Shown piece by piece: positions 8,724-17,091 of a stretch of DNA of 53,884 nt (position 1 is the first letter of the stretch; each line of letters starts with the position of its first letter). This stretch comes from Bacteroidaceae bacterium. GTDB taxonomy: Bacteria; Bacteroidota; Bacteroidia; Bacteroidales; Bacteroidaceae. Made by a program: the position numbers and the translations under genes. The stretch covers positions 1 to 53,884 of the forward strand of contig JAFXVN010000010.1 in NCBI GenBank assembly GCA_017524545.1, written 5' to 3'. The notes under the pieces were generated by a model that saw nothing but the letters and a program-made list of their open reading frames with translations, did not search any database and was not told the origin of the DNA.

Positions 8724-9431
8724 TCAATTGTGCACAAGCGTGCCGATGTCCTCACCGTCGAGGACGCGGCGCAGGTTGCCCACGATGTCCATATTGAAGA
8801 CGTAGATGGGCAGGTTGTTCTGCATACACATGGCCGTTGCGGTGATGTCCATGACCTTCAGGCCACGGGCAATGACGTCGCTGTAGGTGATGTCGTGGAA
8901 CTTGGTGGCCGTGGGGTCTTTCTCGGGGTCGGCGGTGTAGATGCCATCCACGCGGGTGCCTTTCAGCATCACGTCGGCCTCAATCTCGATGCCGCGCAGC
9001 GAAGAGCCGGTGTCGGTGGTGAAGTAGGGACTGCCTGTGCCTGCGCTGAAGATGACCACTTCGCCTTGCTCCATAGCTTCGATGGCCTTCCATTTGTTGT
9101 AGAACTCACCGATGGGCTCCATGCGGATGGCCGTCATCACACGGTTCTTCTGCCCGATGGCTCCCAAAGCGCTGCTCAGTGCCAAAGAGTTGATGACTGT
9201 GGCGCACATGCCCATCTGGTCGCCTTTCACGCGGTCGAAGCCCTTGCCGGCTCCCGTCAGGCCACGGAAGATGTTGCCGCCACCGATGACGATGCCGATT
9301 TGTACGCCCATCGCGGCGGCTTCCTTAATTTGTGTTGCGTACTCGTTGAGACGTTTCACGTCGATGCCGTAGCCTTGTTCGCCCATCAGACTTTCGCCCG
9401 AGAGCTTGAGTAGAATGCGGTTGAATCTCAT
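8724..9431 (-). CDS. pyrH: UMP kinase
   Basis: 235 residues, the usual bacterial UMP kinase length. The amino-acid-kinase fold motifs are present: LLKLSGESLMG near the N-terminus, IGIVIGGGNIFRG for phosphate binding, then GDQMGMCATVINSLAL. The enzyme phosphorylates UMP to UDP with ATP in the cytoplasm and is essential for pyrimidine nucleotide supply. It is hexameric and allosterically controlled in known family members. The ATG overlaps the birA stop codon as ATGA (9428-9431), so the two are translated from one message with birA first. The gene ends about 35 bases from the shared terminator. Confidence 0.97.
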   Translation of the reverse strand: MRFNRILLKLSGESLMGEQGYGIDVKRLNEYATQIKEAAAMGVQIGIVIGGGNIFRGLTGAGKGFDRVKGDQMGMCATVINSLALSSALGAIGQKNRVMTAIRMEPIGEFYNKWKAIEAMEQGEVVIFSAGTGSPYFTTDTGSSLRGIEIEADVMLKGTRVDGIYTADPEKDPTATKFHDITYSDVIARGLKVMDITATAMCMQNNLPIYVFNMDIVGNLRRVLDGEDIGTLVHN

Positions 9432-10198
9432 ATTATATATTTTAGTTGTTTGAACTCATAGCGTCGTCGGTTGCCTTCCGTGTCCTGAAGGATGAGATGC
9501 CCCGACTGTTCGACATCGACAATCGTGGCGCAAAACATCCCCGTGTCGTCGATGAATTTATGCTCTTCGCCCATTCGGTAGAGCCCCTCCTTATAGTGTT
9601 CGTGCAGCGCATCAAGGGCGTCGTCTTTGCCTTCGTCGAGTGCCTTCATGTAGTGCATGACACGTTCCATGAACCGCTCCAGCACCAAGTGGCGCTCTAT
9701 GTCGCGGCCCACGATGTCGGCAAGGGAACGCGGATTGGGCGCATCGCTCAGGAAGCGTCGCTGGTTGATGTTAACTCCGATGCCAATCGTAGAGCACCTG
9801 ATCTTCGCTCCCTGCAAGTCGTTCTCGATGAGTATGCCAGCCACCTTACTGTCCTCATAGTAGACGTCGTTGGGCCACTTGATGCAGAAGCCAGGGGCAA
9901 ACGCATTGAGGGCATCCCGAACGGCAAGGGCTGCCACTTCCGAGATGGCGAACATCCGTCGGGCCGGCAGGGACTTGGGCATCAGGCGAAGGCTGAAAAG
10001 GAGGTTCTTGCCCCTTTCCGATTCCCATCGATTCGTGTCGGCTCCCCTTCCAGCACTCTGGAACTCAGCCGTCACGAGCACGGGGCGTTGGTCGCCCTGC
10101 ACATCGAGCCGCCGCAGGTAGCTGTTCGTGGAGTCCACCTCGTCGAGCTCTATCAAGCGATAGCTCGGCGAATTATTCTGGCTGAAATGCATCTCCAT
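9428..10198 (-). CDS. birA: Biotin--[acetyl-CoA-carboxylase] ligase
   Basis: About 257 residues without the N-terminal DNA-binding domain, so a class I ligase only. Motifs: VDSTNSYL, QSAGRGADTNRWES (the adenylate-binding loop, here GRGAD and not the more usual GRGR), IKWPNDVYY with the catalytic lysine, and GILIEN. It activates biotin to biotinyl-AMP and attaches it to biotin carboxyl carrier protein. The frame is open further upstream to 10249. I chose the ATG at 10198 because a promoter box (TATCTTTG on this strand, 10232-10225) lies between the two candidates, so the longer form would begin before its own transcript. Its stop overlaps the pyrH start by ATGA. Confidence 0.93.
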   Translation of the reverse strand: MEMHFSQNNSPSYRLIELDEVDSTNSYLRRLDVQGDQRPVLVTAEFQSAGRGADTNRWESERGKNLLFSLRLMPKSLPARRMFAISEVAALAVRDALNAFAPGFCIKWPNDVYYEDSKVAGILIENDLQGAKIRCSTIGIGVNINQRRFLSDAPNPRSLADIVGRDIERHLVLERFMERVMHYMKALDEGKDDALDALHEHYKEGLYRMGEEHKFIDDTGMFCATIVDVEQSGHLILQDTEGNRRRYEFKQLKYII

Positions 10199-10224
10199 TG
10201 CTCTTTTGTCACGAAAGAATAGTG

Positions 10225-10232
10225 CAAAGATA
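10225..10232 (-). promoter_or_regulatory. -7 box for birA-pyrH
   Basis: TATCTTTG on the minus strand fits TAnnTTTG. It lies 27 bases from the chosen birA start. No TTG at the usual 20-base spacing is visible, so the upstream box is weak. Confidence 0.6.
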
Positions 10233-10328
10233 GTAAACTTTTCCCTCACAAGAGGTATGGCAGAAGGAAAAAGGATAAATTATAACAAGTTTTTTGTCCC
10301 TTGGCTTCATAATGTGCAAACTTTTAGC

Positions 10329-10336
10329 TATCTTTG
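10329..10336 (+). promoter_or_regulatory. -7 box for the GH105 operon
   Basis: TATCTTTG lies 23 bases before the ATG at 10360 and fits TAnnTTTG. The nearest TTG is 24 bases upstream rather than 20. Together with the birA box it marks a divergent promoter region in 10199-10359. Confidence 0.6.
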
Positions 10337-10359
10337 CGCGGATTTATTCGAAAAACGAT

Positions 10360-11472
10360 ATGAAACGACTGCTATTCACTCTCATTGCATTGCTATTTAT
10401 CTTGGCAAGCATGGCGAAGGAAGATTTGCTCAGCAATTTCCCTGCCGGCAGCACTCCGCAGGAGATTGGCCGACGCTTGGCCTACCACTTCATCGACGGC
10501 AAACACGTCTATTGGAGCGACACGAAGAACTTGGGATACCACGAGGTGTGCACTTGGAACGGAGCCCTGATGTGGGGACGTGCCATGGGCGACAACATTA
10601 TCCTACAGAAGATGAAAGACCGTTTCGACGACTTCCTGGCGAACTACAAGGAGAACATCCCCGCGAAGAACCATGTCGATTTCAACATGTTCGGTTCCCT
10701 GCCCCTGAGCCTCTACGCTTCGTTCCCGCAGGAAGAGAGCTACAAAGTGATGGGACTCGACTATGCCGATTCGCAATGGGAGCTGCCCAAGAATGCAAAG
10801 GAGAGCGAGAAGCGACTCGCCCGCCAGGGTTACACTTGGCAGACGCGCATGTGGATTGACGACATGTACATGATAACCATCGTGCAGGCATGGGCTTATC
10901 GTACGACAGGTGACCGCAAGTACATCGACCGTGCCGCCCACGAGATGGTGAAGTACCTCGACGAGCTGCAACGTCCCAACGGCCTTTTCTATCACGCCCC
11001 CGACGTGCCTTATTATTGGGGGCGCGGCGACGGCTGGATGGCTGTCGGCCTGACCGAAGTGCTGAAAGCCCTGCCCAAGGACAGCCCCTACTACAAGCGC
11101 ATTATGAAGGGCTACCGCAAGATGATGAAGAGTCTGCTTCGCTACCGCAACGACGAGGGTCTTTGGAACCAGCTCATCGACCAGCCCGACTTCTGGACCG
11201 AGACATCAGGCTCTGCCATGTTCACCTACGCCTTCATCCGAGGTGTGAAAGAGGGATGGCTGCCTGCCAAGACGTATGCTCCAGCCGCCCGCAAGGCATG
11301 GCTCGCCCTTATTCCTTATATAAACAGCAACGATGATGTCACCAACATCTGCGTCGGCACAGGCAAGAAGAACGACTTCAACTACTACCTCGACCGTCCG
11401 AAGATGACCGGCGACTATCATGGCCAAGCACCCTACCTGTGGTGTGCGGCAGCGCTGTTGGAGAAAGAATGA
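10360..11472 (+). CDS. Glycoside hydrolase family 105/88, unsaturated uronyl hydrolase
   Basis: 370 residues with a signal peptide (MKRLLFTLIALLFILASMA). The (alpha/alpha)6 barrel family is recognised by TWQTRMWIDDMYMI (Asp167 and Asp168, catalytic candidates), YYWGRGDGWM, ETSGSAMF and a final GDYHGQAPYLWC. GH105 enzymes remove the 4,5-unsaturated galacturonate left by pectate or rhamnogalacturonan lyases, by hydration of the double bond. The start at 10360 is preferred over an upstream ATG at 10294 because a promoter box lies between them and the signal peptide begins at 10360. It is followed 20 bases later by a GH2 gene, so the two are probably co-transcribed. Confidence 0.88.
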   Translation: MKRLLFTLIALLFILASMAKEDLLSNFPAGSTPQEIGRRLAYHFIDGKHVYWSDTKNLGYHEVCTWNGALMWGRAMGDNIILQKMKDRFDDFLANYKENIPAKNHVDFNMFGSLPLSLYASFPQEESYKVMGLDYADSQWELPKNAKESEKRLARQGYTWQTRMWIDDMYMITIVQAWAYRTTGDRKYIDRAAHEMVKYLDELQRPNGLFYHAPDVPYYWGRGDGWMAVGLTEVLKALPKDSPYYKRIMKGYRKMMKSLLRYRNDEGLWNQLIDQPDFWTETSGSAMFTYAFIRGVKEGWLPAKTYAPAARKAWLALIPYINSNDDVTNICVGTGKKNDFNYYLDRPKMTGDYHGQAPYLWCAAALLEKE

Positions 11473-11492
11473 AAAAATGAAAGAATGAAAAA

Positions 11493-14177
11493 ATGAGACA
11501 AGCGGTTCTTACTTTACTGGCATTCTTTGCGATGCTGCCCGCAATGGCTGGCGACGGACGCGAGTACATCAACCTCGACTCCCGCCTCCAGCATGGCGGC
11601 AGTCAGACTTGGTACATGATTCGTGACGGAGAACTCAAAGCCACTGCCGTAGAGATTTCCCGACCCGGGTTCAACACCGAAGGCTGGACAGAAGCCATCG
11701 TGCCGGCCACCGTCCTGACCAACCTCGTGGCGCAGAAGGTCTATCCCGAGCCTTACTTCGGGCAGACCAACAAGCTTGCAAACGACCTCATCCCCGACAT
11801 TGCGAAGGTGGGGCGCGAGTTCTATACCTATTGGTTCCGCACAGAGTTCGTGGTGCCGGAGGAGTTCAAGGGCAAGCGCGTATGGCTCGAACCGATGGGC
11901 ATCAACTATCGGGCAGAGATTTGGGTCAACGGCTATATGATAGGCACAATGGCTGGCATGTTCAACAGCCAGCCCTTCGACATCACCGACCGCGCAGTGC
12001 AACCAGGCAAGCCTACGGCCGTTGCTATCCGTGTCTATCCCGTTGATGTGCCAGGTACTGCCATGCCGAAGAGCTGGGGAGCTGCCGGCGAATGGCACAA
12101 CGGCGGCGACGGCTGGATAGGGCAGAACGTCACACAGCTGATGACCGTTGGCTGGGACTTCACTTACGAGGACGGCATCCGCGACCGCAACACCGGCATC
12201 TGGCGTTCCATCCGTCTCTATGCCACAGGCAATCAGCAGTTGCGCAGCCCATACGTCTCCTCGGAACTGTCTCACCCGAACTTCGACACAGCAAGCGAGA
12301 CGGTGAGTGTGGAGGTGTGGAACCCCAACACCAGTAGCGGCGAATGCACCGTGAGCGGCAGCATCGAAGGAACGGACATCAGTTTCAGTAGCAAGAAGAT
12401 GAAGCTGCAGCGCGGCGAACATGTGACCGTCACTTTCTCGCCCAAGGACTTCCCGCAGCTTGTCATCAAGAATCCCCGCCTCTGGTGGCCGAAGAACAAG
12501 GGTGAGCAGAACCTCTACACCCTCCGATTAGTTTTGAAAGACGGCAAGGGCAATGCGATGGACAGCCTCACGACACGCTTCGGCATCCGCGAGGTTATTG
12601 CCACACGCGAGACCCCCGACAAGTCGAAGCTCTTCATCGTGAACGGCCATAAGACCTTCGTGCGCGGCACCAACTGGATTCCCGAAGCCATGCTCCGCAC
12701 CAACGACCAGCGCATGGAGACCGAGCTTGCCTATACCGACCAGTGCGGCATCAACCTGCTGCGTCTTTGGGGCGGCGGCATTGCCGAGAGCGACCGCTTC
12801 TACGAGCTTTGCGACGAGTACGGCATCATGGTATGGCAGGAGTTCTGGATGACAGGCGACACACGGCATCCCTTGGACGAACCGCTCTACCTCGCCAACG
12901 TGGAGAACACCATGAAGCGCATCCGCAACCATCCCAGCATCGTCATCTATGTGTCGAGCAACGAGAGCACAGCCGTCTCGGGTGCCGAAGAGCTTATCAA
13001 GAGCCTTGCCCCCGGCGTGCCTTACCAAATGCAGAGCGAGTGCGACGGTGTGCACGACGGCAGTCCCTACAAGCAGGTCAACCCCATGCGCCACTACGAG
13101 AACACCGCTTCCGACCGTGGCAGCCGTGTGGATGGCTTCAACCCCGAATACGGCGCACCGACGCTGCCCATCGTGGAGAGCCTCTACGACATGATGCCCA
13201 GGGAAGACCTCTGGCCCATCAACAAGGCGACATGGGACTACATGGACGGCAACGGCTTCCACCTCATGACGACGCTCTACAAGGACATGGTGGACCAGTA
13301 CGGCGAATCGAAGAGCATCGAGGAGTTTGCCCGCAGGGGACAGATGGTGGGCGCCATCAACTCGAAGAGCATTTGGGAAGTGTGGAACGAGAACAAGCTT
13401 CAATATGGCGACCGCTGGTGCTCCGGTTTGCTTTTCTGGTACCACAACTGCCCCAACTGGCAGGTTTGCGCCCGCCTGTGGGACTGGTTCCTGGAACCGA
13501 CCGCTTCCCTCTATCATACGATGCACGCCTTGGAGCCAGTGCACATTCAATATGATTATCTGAAAGGCACGGTCAGTGTGAGCAATGACTACGTTGAGGA
13601 GCAGAAGGGACTCAAGGCAAAGGCAGAGGTCTATGATATGAACAGCCGCAAAGTGAATACCGTCTCGGCTCCTGTTGATGTGCCAGCCGACGGCGTGGCA
13701 AACGACATTCTTTCCGTCGCCATCCCTGACGGCATCACGCCCGTCTTTTTCATTGCTTTGGAACTGACCGATGCAAAGGGAAATGTCCTGAGCCGCAACT
13801 TCTACTGGCGTTCGACCAGCAAGTACGAGGGCAAGCAGACCGTGACTGGTCCCTGTACCAGCGGTTTTGAGCCGCTTGCCACCCTGCCCGAGGCGAAGCC
13901 CACCGTCACAGCCCGCCGCCTGCCCGACAAAGACGGATGCAATGAGTGGGAGGTAACGATAAAGAACAGCAAGCGCATCGCCTTCTTCTGCCAGCTTCTC
14001 CTCACCGATGTAGCGGGCAAGCCCATCCACGGCACCTACTACAGCGACAACTTCATCAGCCTGCTGCCAGGCCAGAAGCAAGTCATTACCATCCGCACTC
14101 CCCAGCGCGATAGCCAAAACTACCGCCTCCGCTTCTGCGAGAACATGGGGGACGTACGAACAAAACCTCTTCCATAA
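11493..14177 (+). CDS. Large secreted GH2 glycosidase (beta-mannosidase / exo-beta-glucosaminidase-like)
   Basis: 894 residues, signal peptide about 1-19 (ending PAMA). Sugar-binding domain with WYMIRDGELKATAV and VPATVLTNL. The Ig-like domain ends NPRLWWPKNKGEQNLYTL, and then comes the TIM barrel (VRGTNWIPEAMLRT, LRLWGGGIAESDRFYELCDEYGIMVWQEF). The predicted acid/base is Glu491 in SSNES and the nucleophile Glu552 in NPEYGAP. Two C-terminal Ig-like domains follow. VPATVLTNL and the long C-terminus resemble the mannosidase/exo-glucosaminidase side of GH2 rather than LacZ. The substrate is uncertain. The start lies in a stutter of GAAAAAATGAAAGAATG, where several ATGs occur; the one at 11493 begins the signal peptide. 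It lies between GH105 and the sugar kinase in one direction. Confidence 0.87.
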   Translation: MRQAVLTLLAFFAMLPAMAGDGREYINLDSRLQHGGSQTWYMIRDGELKATAVEISRPGFNTEGWTEAIVPATVLTNLVAQKVYPEPYFGQTNKLANDLIPDIAKVGREFYTYWFRTEFVVPEEFKGKRVWLEPMGINYRAEIWVNGYMIGTMAGMFNSQPFDITDRAVQPGKPTAVAIRVYPVDVPGTAMPKSWGAAGEWHNGGDGWIGQNVTQLMTVGWDFTYEDGIRDRNTGIWRSIRLYATGNQQLRSPYVSSELSHPNFDTASETVSVEVWNPNTSSGECTVSGSIEGTDISFSSKKMKLQRGEHVTVTFSPKDFPQLVIKNPRLWWPKNKGEQNLYTLRLVLKDGKGNAMDSLTTRFGIREVIATRETPDKSKLFIVNGHKTFVRGTNWIPEAMLRTNDQRMETELAYTDQCGINLLRLWGGGIAESDRFYELCDEYGIMVWQEFWMTGDTRHPLDEPLYLANVENTMKRIRNHPSIVIYVSSNESTAVSGAEELIKSLAPGVPYQMQSECDGVHDGSPYKQVNPMRHYENTASDRGSRVDGFNPEYGAPTLPIVESLYDMMPREDLWPINKATWDYMDGNGFHLMTTLYKDMVDQYGESKSIEEFARRGQMVGAINSKSIWEVWNENKLQYGDRWCSGLLFWYHNCPNWQVCARLWDWFLEPTASLYHTMHALEPVHIQYDYLKGTVSVSNDYVEEQKGLKAKAEVYDMNSRKVNTVSAPVDVPADGVANDILSVAIPDGITPVFFIALELTDAKGNVLSRNFYWRSTSKYEGKQTVTGPCTSGFEPLATLPEAKPTVTARRLPDKDGCNEWEVTIKNSKRIAFFCQLLLTDVAGKPIHGTYYSDNFISLLPGQKQVITIRTPQRDSQNYRLRFCENMGDVRTKPLP

Positions 14178-14216
14178 TCTTTACCCTTTTTACCTTTTTG
14201 TTTTTTCACCTTTTAT

Positions 14217-15386
14217 ATGAAGTGCCAAGAAAGATTCCAACAGATATACAAGCGCGAGCCGGAAGCTATTGCCTTCTGCCCCTACCGCGTATGTCCCATC
14301 GGCGCACACAGCGACGCCAACCTCGGCAAGATAACCGGCCTTGCCATTGACAAAGGCATCCACATCGCTTACAGCCCTAAGCTCAACGGCGTGGTGGAGC
14401 TTTGTTCCCTACAGTTCGACAAGCGGGCGCAGTTCCATGTGCGCGACGTGCCGCGTCGCAAGCAGGACGACTGGGCGGACTACCTGCGCGGTGCCACGCT
14501 GAAGCTTGGCGAACGCTATCCGCTCACCTACGGACTGAGCGGTGTCATCGAGGGCAGCCTTCCCATCGGTGGACTGTCGTCGTCGGCTGCTGTGGCACTC
14601 GTCTATCTCAAAGCACTTTGCCACGTCAACCTCATACATCCCGAGCCATTGGAGTTGATAATGATTTCCATGGCCGCCGAGAACGACTATGTCGGCGTGA
14701 GCAGTGGCAAGCTCGACCAGAGCTGCGAGGTCTATTCCAAGAAGAACCACCTGCTTTACCTCGATACCAAGACGGACGAGTATGAACTTATCCCCACGCA
14801 TCCGCAGATGAAGCCCTACCGCATCGCCATCTTTTTCAGCGGCATCGAGAGGACACTGGCAGGCAGCAAGTTCAATATGCGCATAGATGAAGCACGCAGT
14901 GCAGCATACGCCCTGATGGCCTACGCAGGCATGGAGTACGGCAAGTTCGGCGAAGCGAATCTGCGTGCCGTGCCGCGCGAGGTCTATGAGCAGTACAAGG
15001 AGCGTCTGCCCGAGACGTGGCGCAGACGTGCCGAGCATTGGTACACCGAGTTCGACCGCGTGGAGCAAGGAGCGGAAGCTTGGCGCAGGGGCGACCTCGA
15101 AGCCTATGGCCGCCTCAGCTTCGAGAGCGGACAGAGCAGTATATCCAACTGGGAGACAGGTTCGCCAGAGCTAAAGATGCTCTACGACATCATGCGCCAC
15201 ACCGACGGCATCTATGGCGGCCGCTTCAGCGGCGCAGGCTTCAAGGGCTGCTGCATGGCGCTCATCGACCCCGCCTTCGAAGCCGCCATCACTCGTCAAG
15301 TCACAAAAGAATATCTTGCTGCCTTCCCCCAACTCGAAGGCAAATATAGCGTCCACATCTGCGAAAGTGCAGACGGACTGCTATGA
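14217..15386 (+). CDS. GHMP-family sugar-1-kinase, galacturonokinase/galactokinase-like
   Basis: 389 residues, cytoplasmic. GHMP motifs: sugar-binding PYRVCPIGAHSD (22-33), ATP loop GGLSSSAAV (118-126), catalytic Asp167 in SGKLDQ, and a C-terminal GGRFSGAGFKGC. In galactokinase the first motif reads GRVNLIGEHTD, and its Glu contacts the sugar C6 hydroxyl. Here that position is Ala30, and the flanking PYRVCPIGAH and NLGKITGLAIDKGI resemble plant galacturonokinase. I infer a kinase for galacturonate or a related C6-modified sugar making the 1-phosphate, but galactokinase remains possible. The next gene is a sugar-1-phosphate nucleotidyltransferase, so the pair could make a nucleotide sugar directly from a salvaged monosaccharide. 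The gap to the upstream GH2 gene is 39 bases. Confidence 0.82.
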   Translation: MKCQERFQQIYKREPEAIAFCPYRVCPIGAHSDANLGKITGLAIDKGIHIAYSPKLNGVVELCSLQFDKRAQFHVRDVPRRKQDDWADYLRGATLKLGERYPLTYGLSGVIEGSLPIGGLSSSAAVALVYLKALCHVNLIHPEPLELIMISMAAENDYVGVSSGKLDQSCEVYSKKNHLLYLDTKTDEYELIPTHPQMKPYRIAIFFSGIERTLAGSKFNMRIDEARSAAYALMAYAGMEYGKFGEANLRAVPREVYEQYKERLPETWRRRAEHWYTEFDRVEQGAEAWRRGDLEAYGRLSFESGQSSISNWETGSPELKMLYDIMRHTDGIYGGRFSGAGFKGCCMALIDPAFEAAITRQVTKEYLAAFPQLEGKYSVHICESADGLL

Positions 15387-15494
15387 GAAGTTAAGAGTTA
15401 AGAATTAAGAGTTAAGAATTATTTGCTATTGCGCTGTAAATGGTAAATGGTTAAATAGTAAATAAATCGTAAATAGTAAATCGTCAAATAGTAA

Positions 15495-16235
15495 ATGATG
15501 AAGTGCCTGATTCTTGCGGCTGGCTATGCTACCCGCCTCTATCCCCTCACAGAGAACTTCCCCAAGCCGCTCCTCAAAGTGGGCGATAAGGCCATCCTCG
15601 ACTGGCTCATCGACGACATCGACGGCGCAGGTCTGGTCGATGAATATATCGTCATCTCCAATCACAAGTTTGCCCATCACTTCCAGAAGTGGGCGGCGAC
15701 GAAAGCGCAGAAAGTGACCGTCGTGGACGATGGCACATCGAGCAACGAGACCCGTCTCGGCGCAGTGCGCGACATTCAGTTTGCCATCGACCAGCTTCAT
15801 CTGGATGACGACATGCTGGTCATTGCCGGCGACAACCTCTTGGACTTCAGCCTGCAACACTTCGTCCGCTATGCCCGCGAGAAGCAGACCTCCTGCATCA
15901 TGCGTTTCTGGGAGCAGGACGAACAGCGGCTGCTCAAGTGCGGTGTCGTCACCGTTGACGAGAGCGACCGCGTCCTGCGCATGACGGAGAAGTCCCCCAC
16001 CCCCGAAACGCATTGGTGCTGCCCGCCTTTCTACTACTACACCAAGCAGGATGCCCGCCTTGTCCAGAAGGGCATCGAGAGCGGCTGCGGCGTGGATGCC
16101 CCCGGCAGCTACATCGCTTGGCTCTGCACCCAGACTCCCGTCCATGCTATGGAAATGCCCGGCCGCCGCTACGACATCGGCAACCTCCAGAGCTACGAAC
16201 AAGTGCAGCAGGACTATCGGGGCATCACCCAATAG
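15495..16235 (+). CDS. Sugar-1-phosphate nucleotidyltransferase
   Basis: 246 residues. The nucleotide-binding signature is LILAAGYATRLYPLT with FPKPLLKVGDKAILDW, followed by VIAGDNLLDF, whose aspartate matches the metal-binding position of RmlA/GlmU-type enzymes. The family joins a sugar-1-phosphate and an NTP to an NDP-sugar with release of pyrophosphate. The protein is short, with only the catalytic domain and no acyltransferase repeats. It follows the GHMP kinase by about 108 bases filled with GTTAAGAATTAAGA and TAAATAGTAAAT stutters, which suggests co-transcription and a two-step salvage path. The specific sugar and base cannot be read from sequence. A second ATG three bases later (15498) is equally possible. 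Confidence 0.88.
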   Translation: MMKCLILAAGYATRLYPLTENFPKPLLKVGDKAILDWLIDDIDGAGLVDEYIVISNHKFAHHFQKWAATKAQKVTVVDDGTSSNETRLGAVRDIQFAIDQLHLDDDMLVIAGDNLLDFSLQHFVRYAREKQTSCIMRFWEQDEQRLLKCGVVTVDESDRVLRMTEKSPTPETHWCCPPFYYYTKQDARLVQKGIESGCGVDAPGSYIAWLCTQTPVHAMEMPGRRYDIGNLQSYEQVQQDYRGITQ

Positions 16236-16297
16236 ACAAAGAATTTTCAAGACATCCAAAAACACTTGCAATTCTTCAATAGAAAAATTGCAAAGAA

Positions 16298-16718
16298 CCC
16301 TACACCCCTACACCTTTTATTGTAAAGTCCTATTTGTCTGCAACTTACAAGGTGTAGGTAGTCTTTTAGACCTACACCCAACCTACACCTTTCCCTACAC
16401 CCCCTATTCTGTTGGTCAAAAACACCACTTCCTCTGTTAGTTGATGTCCTGATATAGTGTACTTCAAACTTGTTTCCTATGCGGAAACAAGTTGTTTCCC
16501 CTGAGAAACAAAGTGTTTCTACATGGTAAACAAATTGTTTCAGAATATAATGTTGATGCGAAACAAATTGAATATAAACGGATTATAAGTGAATACTCTG
16601 CTATTTATGTCAAGTTATTTCTAAAAAGGTGTAGGTTTATCGTCATTGGTGTATGCACCCTACACCTTATATTATACATAATTTCAATAAGTTAAGTCAA
16701 AGGGTGTAGGGGTGTAGG
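16298..16718. repeat. Non-coding element bounded by perfect 16-base inverted CCTACACCCCTACACC ends
   Basis: CCTACACCCCTACACC at 16299-16314 is matched exactly in reverse complement at 16703-16718. Inside are further CCTACACC or GGTGTAGG copies (about 16355-16410 and 16628-16665) and a GTTTC/GAAAC hairpin array. No credible gene exists in 16236-17091. The whole gap is AT-rich apart from these motifs. Confidence 0.6.
16472..16564. repeat. Array of four GTTTC/GAAAC mini-hairpins
   Basis: GTTTC-N7-GAAAC, linker AAGTT, GTTTC-N6-GAAAC, linker AAAGT, GTTTC-N7-(T)AAAC, linker AAATT, then GTTTC-N18-GAAAC. Arm, spacer and linker sizes match the array at 6414-6473, about 10 kb away. Confidence 0.75.
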
Positions 16719-16986
16719 AATAAATTGAAAATTTTAAATGAAAATGTATTTGCGTTCCGAAAAAGATTAGTCCTTCATCATCGGAACCCACAAAGCAACA
16801 CAGAAGAGCATGTTAATGACAAGCTCAAAACGCTCCAAACAACAAGAAGAAAAATACGAAAAATCGTGACAACCTGCATCGTTATCTGACTGACCATAAG
16901 AATCCACTTTCGATGGCTACACAGAAGAGAATCTGTGGCAAAGGAGAAGATTTCCGACACAATAACCGCACTTTTATACGAAAAAG

Positions 16987-17018
16987 TTTGGAAGATTAGG
17001 AAATAATCTCTACTTTTG
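16987..17018 (+). promoter_or_regulatory. Promoter of hipB-hipA
   Basis: TTTG at 16987-16990, exactly 20 bases, then TACTTTTG at 17011-17018. This is a full match to TTTG-N20-TAnnTTTG, about 73 bases before the hipB ATG. Confidence 0.8.
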
Positions 17019-17043
17019 CATTCGCAAACATCCAGATTTGTAG

Positions 17044-17064
17044 TATTATAAGAAATATTATAAG
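17044..17064. promoter_or_regulatory. Possible HipB operator: two direct TATTATAAG copies
   Basis: TATTATAAG occurs at 17044-17052 and 17056-17064, on the same face 12 bases apart, in the predicted 5' leader between the promoter and hipB. HipB-type antitoxins usually repress their own promoter. The assignment as an operator is inference only. Confidence 0.35.
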
Positions 17065-17091
17065 TTAAACCATCAAAAATGTAGGATATAT

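Noticed and set aside
10199-10249. Longer N-terminus for birA
   Set aside because: The extra residues would start upstream of the -7 box at 10225-10232 and do not resemble the family.
10294-10359. Upstream ATG for the GH105 gene
   Set aside because: The promoter box at 10329-10336 lies inside the extension, and the signal peptide starts at 10360.
12528-14117. Long antisense frame over the second GH2 gene
   Set aside because: No recognisable domain. The sense strand has full GH2 motifs.
14217-15386. Plain assignment as galactokinase galK
   Set aside because: The sugar-binding motif lacks the Glu typical of galactokinase (Ala30) and its flanks read like galacturonokinase, so no gene symbol was given.
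16492-16695. Short open frame in the gap before hipB
   Set aside because: It overlaps the hairpin array and CCTACACC repeats and shows no coding character.
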